Origin: Paraburkholderia hiiakae
GTDB taxonomy: Bacteria; Pseudomonadota; Gammaproteobacteria; Burkholderiales; Burkholderiaceae
NCBI RefSeq assembly: GCF_904848665.1
Contig: NZ_CAJHCQ010000011.1
Coordinates: 62,001 to 126,000, forward strand
DNA length: 64,000 nucleotides
Direction of reading: 5' to 3'
Part shown: piece by piece, positions 17,690-25,509 of the stretch
How positions within the stretch are numbered: position 1 is the first letter of the stretch
Layout: every line of letters starts with the position of its first letter
Notes under the pieces: model-generated
Told to the model about the DNA's origin: nothing
The model's input: the letters and a program-made list of their open reading frames with translations, nothing else
Database searches by the model: none
Position numbers and translations under genes: made by a program

Positions 17690-18190
17690 CTAAACCAGCG
17701 CGGCGCAGCGGTCCACTTGTTCGAGTTCGAGCAGCGCGGCCTTGCGATCCACGCCGCCTGCGTAACCGGTCAGCGCGCCGTTTGTCGCGACAACACGGTG
17801 GCACGGAACGATCACGGAAATGGGATTGCGGCCTACTGCGCTCCCCACCGCGCGCGCGTGCCCGGAGTCCAGGCGCAGGCGCCTCGCGACCTCCGCGTAA
17901 GAGATCACAGATCCATACGGAATGGCCTCGAGCTCCTTCCAGACCCGCCGCTGAAACGGCGTGCCCCGTAAGGCAATGGGGAGCCCGAAGTCCCGTCTCT
18001 CGCCCGAAAAGAACTGCGTGATTTGCCGCTGGGCGTAACGCGCGAGTGGCGGCGCTCCTGTTCCAATGCGCGTAAGCGACATCTGCGGAAAGTATTTTTG
18101 GCCCACGAAAAAGAGGCCGGTCAGGAAATCGTCTTCTACGCGCAGCGCGATATCCCCCAATGGACTTGGAATCACATAGCCGGGTGTCAT
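17690..18190 (-). CDS. ogt: Methylated-DNA--protein-cysteine S-methyltransferase
   Basis: A 166-residue suicide repair enzyme that takes the alkyl group from O6-alkylguanine. The acceptor is Cys130 in IVPCHRV. The helix-turn-helix RAVGSAVGRNP, the arginine-finger region and the downstream GYAGGVDRKAALLELE are all present. The ATG overlaps the stop of the upstream ada-alkA gene by four bases (ATGA), so translation is probably coupled. The open frame extends back inside ada-alkA, but homology starts at 18190. Confidence 0.93.
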   Translation of the reverse strand: MTPGYVIPSPLGDIALRVEDDFLTGLFFVGQKYFPQMSLTRIGTGAPPLARYAQRQITQFFSGERRDFGLPIALRGTPFQRRVWKELEAIPYGSVISYAEVARRLRLDSGHARAVGSAVGRNPISVIVPCHRVVATNGALTGYAGGVDRKAALLELEQVDRCAALV

Positions 18191-19635
18191 GAGTGTTGGC
18201 CCTCGAGTTGGCTCCACATGTGGAGGGTTGCGTAGGCGCGCCACGGTTCCCACTGTTGCGCATGGCGGCCCAGTGCAGATGCGCTCGCATAGCCCAGTTG
18301 CTTTTTCAGCGTCAGGTCGCAGGGTGGAAAGGCATTGGGCCACGCGAGGGCGCGCATGGCGATGTACTGCACCGCCCATTCACTCACCCCCTGAATGCTA
18401 CGCAGCGCGCGCAGCGTGTCTTCCAGCGGCGCGGCGGGCTCGAGCCTCATGCGGCCCGACGACACTTCGCTTGCGAGCGCAACGATCGCATCGGCGCGCT
18501 TTCGCGTCATACCGGTGTCCTCGAGTGCGCACGCCGGCGCGCGCGCGAGCGTGGCCGCCGAGGGAAAAATGCGGGTCAACGCTTGCGGTGCGCTGACCTG
18601 TGTGCCAAAGCGCTCGGCAATGCGTGAAAGGATGCTTTGCGTGCTCGATGAATGCAGCGACGGTCCGGCCAAGGCGCACACCGCGATCTCGAAGCCGTCC
18701 ATCGCGCCCGGGACCCGTATGCCCGGTGAGCCGGCCGCCAGATCGCCGAGATGCGGGTCGATCAGATCGGGGCGCGCGTCCAGATCGAACAGACGTCTGA
18801 CGCGCGGCAGAAGCTGTCCCACGGCCGGCATGAGCGACATCGGCAAAGTCACTTCGAGCGCGTAGCGCTTCGGTGTGTGTCGTGCGCTGATCCAGCCGTG
18901 GATCTCGCGGCCGTGATGGCTCAATGCGAGCGTGCGCGTATAGATTTCGTCGCCGATATGCTCTACGCCGGCAATCTGGCGGCGTGCGAGGAACGCGAGA
19001 ATGCCGGACCAGCAAAACGGCGGTCGATAGACCAGCGTAAAGGTCACGCTTTGCGCATCCGGAGCATGACGGGCATCGGTTTGCTTGCGGAATCGCAGCG
19101 GGTTCAGGCCGTATTGCTTCAGGAAAAGGTCGTTGAACCGCCGCACGCTTCCGAATCCTGCCGCGAGGGCAACCGCGTTCACGGGCAAGCGGGTATCGGT
19201 TAGCAGCCGCTTGGCCATCAGAAGCCGTTGGGTTTGAGCAAACTCCAGCGGCGACACGCCGAATTGCGCATCGAAGATCCGCCGCAGGTGGCGATCGGTC
19301 ACGCCCACGCGCGCAGCCAGGTCAGCCAGGCTGCCGGTGTTGAGGAAGCCCTCTTCGATCAGCATCGCGGCGGCGTGCGCGAGCCTGCTCGATACGTCGA
19401 GCAGCCCGTTGCCTGGGGCCAGTTCAGGGCGGCATCGCAGGCAGGGGCGAAAGCCCGCGCGCTCAGCCGCTGCGGCATTGGCGAAAAAGTGGCAGTTCTC
19501 GCGCCGTGGCGCGCGAACGGGGCAGACCGGCCGGCAGTAGATCCCGGTAGACGAAACGCCGACGAAAAACCAGCCGTCGAAGCGGCGGTCTTTCGAGAGC
19601 ATGGTCTGGTAGCAGGTGTCGGGATCGAGGCGCAT
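18187..19635 (-). CDS. alkA: Ada regulatory domain fused to AlkA DNA-3-methyladenine glycosylase
   Basis: A 482-residue fusion. Residues 1-75 are the Ada zinc domain: C34, C38, C65 and C68 keep the exact C-x3-C-x26-C-x2-C spacing of Ada, so Cys34 is the methylphosphotriester acceptor. About 85-185 is an AraC-type DNA-binding domain (RHLRRIFDAQFGVSPLEF...AVALAAGFGSVRRFNDLF). About 195-482 is AlkA: the HhH-GPD block GVSEWAVQYIAMRAL and FPPCDLTL, with the catalytic Asp, remove alkylated purines. It likely senses methylation and activates its own operon with ogt. Start at 19635 because earlier codons are not Ada-like; its Shine-Dalgarno is weak. Confidence 0.92.
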   Translation of the reverse strand: MRLDPDTCYQTMLSKDRRFDGWFFVGVSSTGIYCRPVCPVRAPRRENCHFFANAAAAERAGFRPCLRCRPELAPGNGLLDVSSRLAHAAAMLIEEGFLNTGSLADLAARVGVTDRHLRRIFDAQFGVSPLEFAQTQRLLMAKRLLTDTRLPVNAVALAAGFGSVRRFNDLFLKQYGLNPLRFRKQTDARHAPDAQSVTFTLVYRPPFCWSGILAFLARRQIAGVEHIGDEIYTRTLALSHHGREIHGWISARHTPKRYALEVTLPMSLMPAVGQLLPRVRRLFDLDARPDLIDPHLGDLAAGSPGIRVPGAMDGFEIAVCALAGPSLHSSSTQSILSRIAERFGTQVSAPQALTRIFPSAATLARAPACALEDTGMTRKRADAIVALASEVSSGRMRLEPAAPLEDTLRALRSIQGVSEWAVQYIAMRALAWPNAFPPCDLTLKKQLGYASASALGRHAQQWEPWRAYATLHMWSQLEGQHS

Positions 19636-19664
19636 GTCCAGACTGTAAAGCAGATCCGGGGAGG

Positions 19665-19678
19665 AATCTGGCCAGATT
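19665..19678. promoter_or_regulatory. Perfect 14-bp palindrome AATCTGGCCAGATT upstream of ada-alkA
   Basis: A fully self-complementary 14-mer 30 bp upstream of the ada-alkA start. It does not look like the E. coli Ada box. It could be an operator or lie in the untranslated leader. Confidence 0.4.
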
Positions 19679-19844
19679 CGGACATGAGTATTCGAGCCCG
19701 GCGCGCCGTTCAAGGGCGCACGCGCCGTATGCCTTAACAGCGCCTTTATGACTCGAACGGATAAACGTATCGGATTTGCTTCGTTGTCAGCCGGCGTATG
19801 GATCACGTAGATTGAAGCCATTGCTTACCTGAAAGGCTTGCTGC

Positions 19845-20765
19845 GTGACTACCCCTGCCACATTCACCGCTTCTGCCGCTGCTCTTGCCCCTTCAAGCGC
19901 GGCCGCCGCGTCCCAGCACTTCGAGATTCTTCCGTTGAATGCGCCACTTGGCGCGGAAGTGGTCGGCCTCGATCTCGCGAAGCCGGTATCGAGCGACGAT
20001 TTCGCACGCATTCATCGCGCCCACCTCGATCATCACGTGCTGGTGTTTCGCGACCAGCGCATCACGCCGCAGCAGCAGGTCGAGTTCAGCCGCCGCTTTG
20101 GGCCGTTGCAGATCCACGTGCTGCATCAGTTCGCGCTGGCGGGCCATCCGGAGGTGCTGATCGTCTCGAACATCGTGGAGAACGGCAAGCCCATTGGCCT
20201 TGGCGATGCCGGCCACTTCTGGCATTCCGACCTTTCATATAAGGAGAAGCCGAGCCTCGGTTCGCTGCTGCACGCGCAGGAGTTGCCCGCAGAGGGCGGG
20301 GACACGCTGTTCGCCAACATGCATCTCGCGTGGGACACGCTGCCTGCGCATTTGCGCAGCGCTGTGGAGGGGCGGCGTGCCGAGCATACCTATCTCGCGC
20401 GCTATGCGGAACTCCAGGCGCGCAGCCCGTGGCGGCCAAATCTCACGGCGCAGCAGATCGCGGAGGTCAAGCCCGTTGTGCACCCTGTCGTGCGCACGCA
20501 CCCCGAAACGGGCCGCAAGGCCCTCTTCGTGAGCGAACACTTCACGACGCGCATAGTCGATCTGCCCGAGGACGAAAGCCGCGCACTGCTCGACGAACTG
20601 TTCGCCCACAGCGTGCGTGCGGAGCATTGCTACCGCCACGAATGGCGCGCGCATGACCTCGTGTTCTGGGACAACCGCTCGCTCATGCATCTTGCGGCGG
20701 GTACGCCCGATCACCTGCGCCGCAAGCTCTATCGCACCACCATCGAAGGCGACACGCCGTTTTGA
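19845..20765 (+). CDS. TauD/TfdA family Fe(II)/2-oxoglutarate dioxygenase
   Basis: A 306-residue dioxygenase. The iron ligands are His127 and Asp129 in HFWHSDLSY, with the distal His in LMHLAAGTPDH; the 2-oxoglutarate Arg is in RRKLYRTTIEG. Alignment by eye with E. coli TauD is good over the whole length (ITPQQQ, KELP-like QELPAEGGDTLF, HPVVRTHPETGRKALFVSEHFTTRIVD). TauD releases sulfite from taurine; relatives act on other sulfonates or herbicides. It starts with GTG after AAAGG and is followed 62 bp later by an ABC importer of sulfonate type, which supports a sulfonate substrate. Confidence 0.88.
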   Translation: MTTPATFTASAAALAPSSAAAASQHFEILPLNAPLGAEVVGLDLAKPVSSDDFARIHRAHLDHHVLVFRDQRITPQQQVEFSRRFGPLQIHVLHQFALAGHPEVLIVSNIVENGKPIGLGDAGHFWHSDLSYKEKPSLGSLLHAQELPAEGGDTLFANMHLAWDTLPAHLRSAVEGRRAEHTYLARYAELQARSPWRPNLTAQQIAEVKPVVHPVVRTHPETGRKALFVSEHFTTRIVDLPEDESRALLDELFAHSVRAEHCYRHEWRAHDLVFWDNRSLMHLAAGTPDHLRRKLYRTTIEGDTPF

Positions 20766-20827
20766 TACGCGCTGCGGGGCGATTTTCGCGCGTTGCGTAT
20801 TACGCAGAATAAAAAGGAATCCATAGC

Positions 20828-21883
20828 ATGTCGTTTTCTATTGGTAATGCGTTCGCAAGCCGCGCGAACGTGTGGCGCCGCGCGGGCGCGGCTTCCCTCG
20901 CCATTGCGCTCGCATCGTTTGGCCTGAGCGTGCCAGCACCCGCGCGCGCAGAAGGTCAGCTCCGCATCGCGGAGCAGTTCGGTGTTGTGTATTTGATGCT
21001 CAACGTTGCGCGTGACCAGCATTTCATCGAGCAGGAGGGCCGCAAGGCGGGCGTCGATATCAAGGTCGACTGGCTGCGCCTTTCCGGCGGCGCGGCCGTG
21101 AACGACGCGCTGCTTTCCGGCGCGGTGGACGTGGCCGGCGCGGGCGTGGGCCCGCTGCTCACGGTGTGGGACCGCACGCATGGCAGGCAGAACGTGAAAG
21201 GCGTGGCGTCGCTCGGCAACCTGCCGTACTACCTCGTCACCACGAACCCGAACGTGAAGACCATTGCCGATTTCACGAGCAAGGACCGCATTGCCGTGCC
21301 GGCAGTGGGCGTTTCCGTGCAGTCGCGCGTGCTGCAATACGCGGCGGCGAAGCAGTGGGGCGAGAAGCAGTTCGACCGGCTCGACGCCTACAGCCAGGCC
21401 ATTCCGCACCCGGACGCGACGGCCGCGATCATCGCGAATAGCAGCGTGATTACGGCGCACTTCGGCAATCCGCCGTTCCAGCAGCAGGAGCTGGCGGCCA
21501 ACCCGAAGGCGCACATCGTGCTCAACTCGTACGACGTGCTGGGCGGCCCGAGCTCGGCCACGGTGCTTTACGCCACGCAGAAGTTCCGCGACGAGAATCC
21601 GAAGACGTATCGCGCATTCGTGGCGGCGCTCGCCGACGCGGCAAACTTCATCGCAGCGCACCCCGAGCAGGCGGCGGATATCTATATTCGCGTGAACGAC
21701 TCGAAGATCGACCGCAATCTGCTCCTGAAGATCCTGCGCGATCCCCAGGTGCAGTTCAAGACGGCGCCGCAGAATACGCTGGGGCTCGCGCAATTCATGT
21801 ATCGCGTGGGCGCGATCCGCAACGAGCCGAAGTCGTGGCGCGATTACTTCTTCGACGATCCAGCGGTTGCCAACGGCAGTTGA
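20828..21883 (+). CDS. ABC transporter substrate-binding protein, nitrate/sulfonate/taurine type
   Basis: A 351-residue exported protein: the signal peptide ends in APARA (about residue 38). The mature part has the NMT1/SsuA-like fold (RIAEQFGVVYLMLNVARDQHFIEQEG...VDWLRLSGGAAVNDALLSGAVDVAGAGVGPLL). It captures ligand in the periplasm for the ATPase and permease genes downstream. It follows the TauD-type dioxygenase, so an organosulfonate is the best guess. A strong hairpin lies just after its stop. Confidence 0.9.
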   Translation: MSFSIGNAFASRANVWRRAGAASLAIALASFGLSVPAPARAEGQLRIAEQFGVVYLMLNVARDQHFIEQEGRKAGVDIKVDWLRLSGGAAVNDALLSGAVDVAGAGVGPLLTVWDRTHGRQNVKGVASLGNLPYYLVTTNPNVKTIADFTSKDRIAVPAVGVSVQSRVLQYAAAKQWGEKQFDRLDAYSQAIPHPDATAAIIANSSVITAHFGNPPFQQQELAANPKAHIVLNSYDVLGGPSSATVLYATQKFRDENPKTYRAFVAALADAANFIAAHPEQAADIYIRVNDSKIDRNLLLKILRDPQVQFKTAPQNTLGLAQFMYRVGAIRNEPKSWRDYFFDDPAVANGS

Positions 21884-21908
21884 GCCACGCGCGGCATTAG
21901 CGCCAGAT

Positions 21909-21931
21909 AACGGGCCCTTCGCGGGCCCGTT
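21909..21931 (+). terminator. Hairpin after the binding-protein gene
   Basis: AACGGGCCC, TTCGC, GGGCCCGTT: a 9-bp stem with a 5-nt loop 26 bp after the stop. No T-run follows, so it may stabilise the upstream mRNA and lower expression of the ATPase and permease, rather than end transcription. Confidence 0.55.
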
Positions 21932-22018
21932 CGCATGCATGGCGTGTATTCAGGGCTTATATGCAGGCCTGGTTTAATTATGCCGATTCATTGGTTGGGC
22001 AGCGCGCAGGGTGCCCGT

Positions 22019-22978
22019 ATGTTGACGTTTTATCTGCTGGATTTGCGAAAAGTGAACGTCACCACCACCAGATTCTGGGAGCGCGCGCCGGCCGTGCGCC
22101 GTGAAGCGGGCGCGGCGGAACGCGTCGTTGTGGGCGAGCGGCCTACGCATGCCGAACGCGCAGTGCAGGCCGGACCACATAGCGAACGCCTGCTTGCCAT
22201 CGAAAACGTCAGCCTCGAATACCGCAGCCGCGAGCGCATCGTGCGCGCTACGCAGGACGTGAGCTTCGACGTCTACGGCGCCGACCGCTTCGTGCTGCTC
22301 GGTCCTTCGGGCTGCGGCAAGTCCACCTTGCTCAAGGCGATTGCGGGCTTTATCGAGCCGGTGTCGGGATCGATCTCGCTGGCGGGCGAACCCGTGCGCG
22401 GACCGGGCGCGGACCGCGTGGTGGTGTTCCAGGAGTTCGACCAGTTGCCGCCCTGGAAAACGGTGGCCGAGAACGTGGCGTTTCCGCTGCGCGCGGCGCG
22501 CAAGCTGTCGCGCGCCGAAGCACGCGAACGCGCGCTCCATTACCTCGACAAGGTAGGACTCACCGCTTTCGCCGATGCTTATCCGCACACGCTTTCGGGC
22601 GGCATGAAGCAGCGCGTGGCGATAGCGCGTGCGCTCGCCATGCAACCACGTGTGTTGCTGATGGATGAACCCTTTGCCGCGCTCGACGCCCTCACGCGCC
22701 GCAAGATGCAGGAAGAACTGCTGCGCCTGTGGGACGATGCGCGCTTCACGCTGCTGTTCGTCACGCATTCGATCGAGGAAGCCCTCGTGGTCGGCAACCG
22801 CATTCTGCTGCTCTCGCCGCATCCGGGGCGCGTGCGCGCCGAGGTAAACAGTCACGCGTATTCCCATGCGAGCATGGGCGGCGTGGACTTTCGCGAGAGT
22901 GTGGCGCGCATCCATCGTCTGTTGTTCGATACCGATACAGAAGCCAATCACGAAGCCGGAAAGGAGGCCAGCCGATGA
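22019..22978 (+). CDS. ABC transporter ATP-binding protein, nitrate/sulfonate type
   Basis: About 319 residues. Walker A GPSGCGKST, Q-loop VFQEFDQLPPWKT, signature LSGGMKQR, Walker B VLLMDEPFAALD and the switch His in FVTHSIEEA are intact. It powers the importer formed with the permease that overlaps its stop by four bases. The start is uncertain: ATG at 22019 (AGGG upstream) or GTG at 22052 (MNVTTTRFWERAP); homology begins near RLLAIENVSLEY. Confidence 0.9.
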   Translation: MLTFYLLDLRKVNVTTTRFWERAPAVRREAGAAERVVVGERPTHAERAVQAGPHSERLLAIENVSLEYRSRERIVRATQDVSFDVYGADRFVLLGPSGCGKSTLLKAIAGFIEPVSGSISLAGEPVRGPGADRVVVFQEFDQLPPWKTVAENVAFPLRAARKLSRAEARERALHYLDKVGLTAFADAYPHTLSGGMKQRVAIARALAMQPRVLLMDEPFAALDALTRRKMQEELLRLWDDARFTLLFVTHSIEEALVVGNRILLLSPHPGRVRAEVNSHAYSHASMGGVDFRESVARIHRLLFDTDTEANHEAGKEASR

Positions 22979-23862
22979 GCACGCCACACCCTACGCTGCC
23001 GCCCTTGCCACCTGTGCGCGCGGAATACGAGCGTCCCTTGCTGCCGGTGCAGACGGGCGCGGACTCCGCGCCGCTGCCGCTCGCGCGGCGCGTGCTCGAC
23101 GCGGGCTGGTTTCGGCGCACGCTGATCGCGCTCGTGCTGATTGCGCTCTGGGAAGTCACGGCGCGCGTGGTCGCGAACGACCTGCTCGTTCCGACTTTCG
23201 GCGCAACGCTTGCCGCCTTCGTGCAGGGCATTGCGAGCGGCGAATTGCTCGTGAAAACGGGCATTTCGATGTCGGTGCTGCTGCGGGGCTATGCTCTCGG
23301 CGTGCTGCTGGCGTTTGTGCTGACGTCGCTCGCGGTTTCCACGCGTGTGGGTCGAGACTTGCTTTCCATGCTCACTGCGATGTTCAATCCGCTGCCTTCC
23401 ATCGCACTCCTGCCGATTGCGCTGCTCTGGTTTGGGCTTGGCACCGGCAGCTTGCTGTTCGTGCTTGTGCATGCGGTGCTGTGGCCACTCGCGCTTAACA
23501 TGTACACGGGGTTTCTCGGCGTGCCGGCGACGCTGCGCATGGCGGGGCGCAACTATGGATTGAGCGGTTTGCGCCAGGTCGTGCTGATTCTCGTGCCAGC
23601 GGCGTTGCCCTCGATCATCGCGGGACTGCGCGTGGGTTGGGCCTTCGCATGGCGCACGCTGATCGCGGCGGAACTCGTGTTTGGCGCGAGCGCCGGGCAG
23701 GGCGGGCTTGGGTGGTACATCTTCCAGAACCGCAACGAGCTTTATACCGATCGCGTGTTTGCCGGGCTTGCGGCCGTGATCGTGATTGGGCTGCTCGTTG
23801 AGCATCTGGTGTTTGATACGCTGGAGCGGCTTACCGTGCGGCGTTGGGGTGTGCAGCATTGA
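22975..23862 (+). CDS. ABC transporter permease, nitrate/sulfonate type
   Basis: A 295-residue membrane protein with about six helices after a proline-rich cytoplasmic leader of about 45 residues. The EAA-like loop is in LRMAGRNYGLSGLRQVVLILVPAALPSIIAGLRVGWAFAWRTLIAAELVFG, as in SsuC/TauC. The start at 22975 is inside the ATPase stop (ATGA) with AAGGAGG upstream, so the two are translationally coupled. It is the last gene of the dioxygenase-importer run. Confidence 0.92.
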   Translation: MSTPHPTLPPLPPVRAEYERPLLPVQTGADSAPLPLARRVLDAGWFRRTLIALVLIALWEVTARVVANDLLVPTFGATLAAFVQGIASGELLVKTGISMSVLLRGYALGVLLAFVLTSLAVSTRVGRDLLSMLTAMFNPLPSIALLPIALLWFGLGTGSLLFVLVHAVLWPLALNMYTGFLGVPATLRMAGRNYGLSGLRQVVLILVPAALPSIIAGLRVGWAFAWRTLIAAELVFGASAGQGGLGWYIFQNRNELYTDRVFAGLAAVIVIGLLVEHLVFDTLERLTVRRWGVQH

Positions 23863-23898
23863 GGTTGTGGGGGGGTGGGGCTTTTTTGTTGTGCCTCT

Positions 23899-24135
23899 TG
23901 GCGCTTTGGGCTTTCCTTGTATTCGCGTCGGTTTGCAAGCGTTGCCCCTGTGCGGGGCGGCACCTACTTTTCTTTGCAGCGGCAAAGAAAAGTAGGCAAA
24001 AGAAAGCCGCTCAAACCGCCAGCGCCTGCCACAGTTCACCTCTGGCCGTACATGCCAGTGGCTCCGGAGCGTCTGTCGCCTCGCACCACCGAACTTAGTG
24101 ACAAAGGGCTCATGCATCCCGCTGCTCGCTACGCG
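23899..24135 (+). repeat. Left copy of a ~235-bp Burkholderia-type repeat
   Basis: Begins TGGCGCTTTGGGCTTTCCTT and is matched, inverted, by 24229-24460 with scattered substitutions. It contains a hairpin at 23963-23996: 14-bp arms CCTACTTTTCTTTG / CAAAGAAAAGTAGG around CAGCGG. Similar GTGCGGGGCGGCACCTAC elements are scattered in Burkholderia and Paraburkholderia genomes (from memory). Confidence 0.75.
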
Positions 24136-24228
24136 CGCTGCGGCCGGGTCTACAAGGGAAACCAAAGGTGTGAATGAGGTCGGCGAAGACTCGCGCGCCC
24201 CAATGGTTTTTGATTATGCCCTTCGGGG

Positions 24229-24460
24229 CGCGTAGCGCCGCCGGAAGGATGAGCGCCTTGTCACGCCGGTTGTGGGCGAGTGGTGGCAGACGCTCCGGAG
24301 CCACGGGCATGTACGGCCAGAGGTGAACCGTGGCAGGCGCTGGCGGTGTGAGCGGCTTTCTTTGCCTACTTTCTTTGCCGCGGCAAAGAAAGTAGGTGCC
24401 GCCCCGCACAGGGGCAACACTGGCATACCGACGCGAACACAAGGAAAGCCCAAAGCGCCA
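24229..24460 (-). repeat. Right copy of the same repeat, inverted
   Basis: Reverse-complement partner of 23899-24135. Its core at 24365-24396 is a perfect 32-base palindrome with half-site CCTACTTTCTTTGCCG, a cleaner version of the left copy's hairpin. The arms diverge towards the centre of the pair. Confidence 0.75.
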
Positions 24461-24472
24461 GGACCAGCACCC

Positions 24473-25453
24473 TCAACCAATCTCAACAACAACCTTGCTA
24501 GCCGCACTACCATCGGCGACGGCTTCATAACCGCGGTCGGCGTCCGCGAGCGCAAAACACCGCGAATCCACCCGCGGCGCAAGCAGGCCCGCTTCGGCAA
24601 GCCGCGTCGCCTCGGCGAGCATCTCACCGTGATGCGCGCGATACTTCCCGCTCAACAGCGGATAAAGCGTAAACACCCCCGAATACGTCGCCTCACGAAA
24701 CGACAGCGGCGCGAGCGCATGCGTACCCCACCCGAGCGCGCTCACCACATGGCCAAAGTGCTTGACTGCGGCAAACGAAGCGTCGAGCGTCTTGCCGCCC
24801 ACGGTGTCCACCACGAGATCGAAGCCGGCGCCCGCCGTGTGCGCCTGAACATACTGCTCGACGCTTACCGCACCATAGTCGACAGGCGTCGCACCCAGTT
24901 GCGAGATCACATCCGCGCTGCGTGCGCTGCCCGTCGCGAAGACATTCGCACCGAGCGCACGCGCAATCTGCACGGCCACGTGGCCGACACCCCCCGCGCC
25001 GCCCTGAACCAGCACGCTCTGGCCCGCAGCCAGATGCGCACGATCGACGATGCCCGACCACGCCGTGATGAACGCAAGCGGCAGCGCAGCCGCTTCGCGC
25101 ATGGAGAGATTCGCGGGCTTGCGCGCGAGGAGGTCCGCGTCGACGGCGGCGTACTCGGCCAGCGCGCCTTGAAGGCCGCCCACGCCGCCCGTCATGCCAT
25201 ACACCTCGTCGCCGGGCGCGAAACGGGTGACGCCCGCGCCTACCGCTTCCACCACGCCCGCCATGTCGATACCGAGCACAAGCGGCAACGGATGCTTCGC
25301 ATGATCGGCTTTGCCCGCGCGAATCTTCACGTCGAGCGGATTGAGACCCGCCGCATGAATACGCACCAGCACCTGGCCTGTTTGCGGCTGCGGGCGATCG
25401 AGCGTGGCGAGTTCGAGCGGACCATCGTATTGGCTGAGAACGAGCGCTTTCAT
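24473..25453 (-). CDS. NADP-dependent oxidoreductase, zinc-free MDR family (quinone reductase-like)
   Basis: A 326-residue medium-chain dehydrogenase/reductase. The N-terminus MKALVLSQYDGPLELATLDRP and the DVKIRAG block are typical. The NADP loop is VLVQGGAGGVGHVAVQIARALGANVFATGS, and no structural-zinc cysteines are present. Members reduce quinones or enones with NADPH. The same-strand lpd-like gene upstream ends 53 bp before this start, with a terminator hairpin between, so it probably has its own promoter. Confidence 0.88.
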   Translation of the reverse strand: MKALVLSQYDGPLELATLDRPQPQTGQVLVRIHAAGLNPLDVKIRAGKADHAKHPLPLVLGIDMAGVVEAVGAGVTRFAPGDEVYGMTGGVGGLQGALAEYAAVDADLLARKPANLSMREAAALPLAFITAWSGIVDRAHLAAGQSVLVQGGAGGVGHVAVQIARALGANVFATGSARSADVISQLGATPVDYGAVSVEQYVQAHTAGAGFDLVVDTVGGKTLDASFAAVKHFGHVVSALGWGTHALAPLSFREATYSGVFTLYPLLSGKYRAHHGEMLAEATRLAEAGLLAPRVDSRCFALADADRGYEAVADGSAASKVVVEIG

Positions 25454-25488
25454 TTTCGGTGTGTGTGTCCTTGCGAATTAAAAAGGTA

Positions 25489-25509
25489 CCCTAAGCGAAA
25501 TTCGCTTAG
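25489..25509 (-). terminator. Rho-independent terminator of the lpd-like gene
   Basis: Arms CTAAGCGAA and TTCGCTTAG form a hairpin overlapping the lpd-like stop codon. Read on the minus strand it is followed within about ten bases by TTTTT, as expected for an intrinsic terminator. Confidence 0.6.

Larger units (their letters stand above)
23863..24472. other. Non-coding region built from an inverted repeat pair
   Basis: About 610 bp between the permease gene and the MDR oxidoreductase. Nearly all of it is two inverted copies of one repeat (23899-24135 and 24229-24460) with a 93-bp centre. Open frames here are by-products of the repeat. Confidence 0.75.

Noticed and set aside
24110..24627. Open frames of 100 codons or more inside the inverted repeat
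   Set aside because: They are translations of the repeat element and its palindromes, often annotated as hypothetical proteins; no Shine-Dalgarno or family support.
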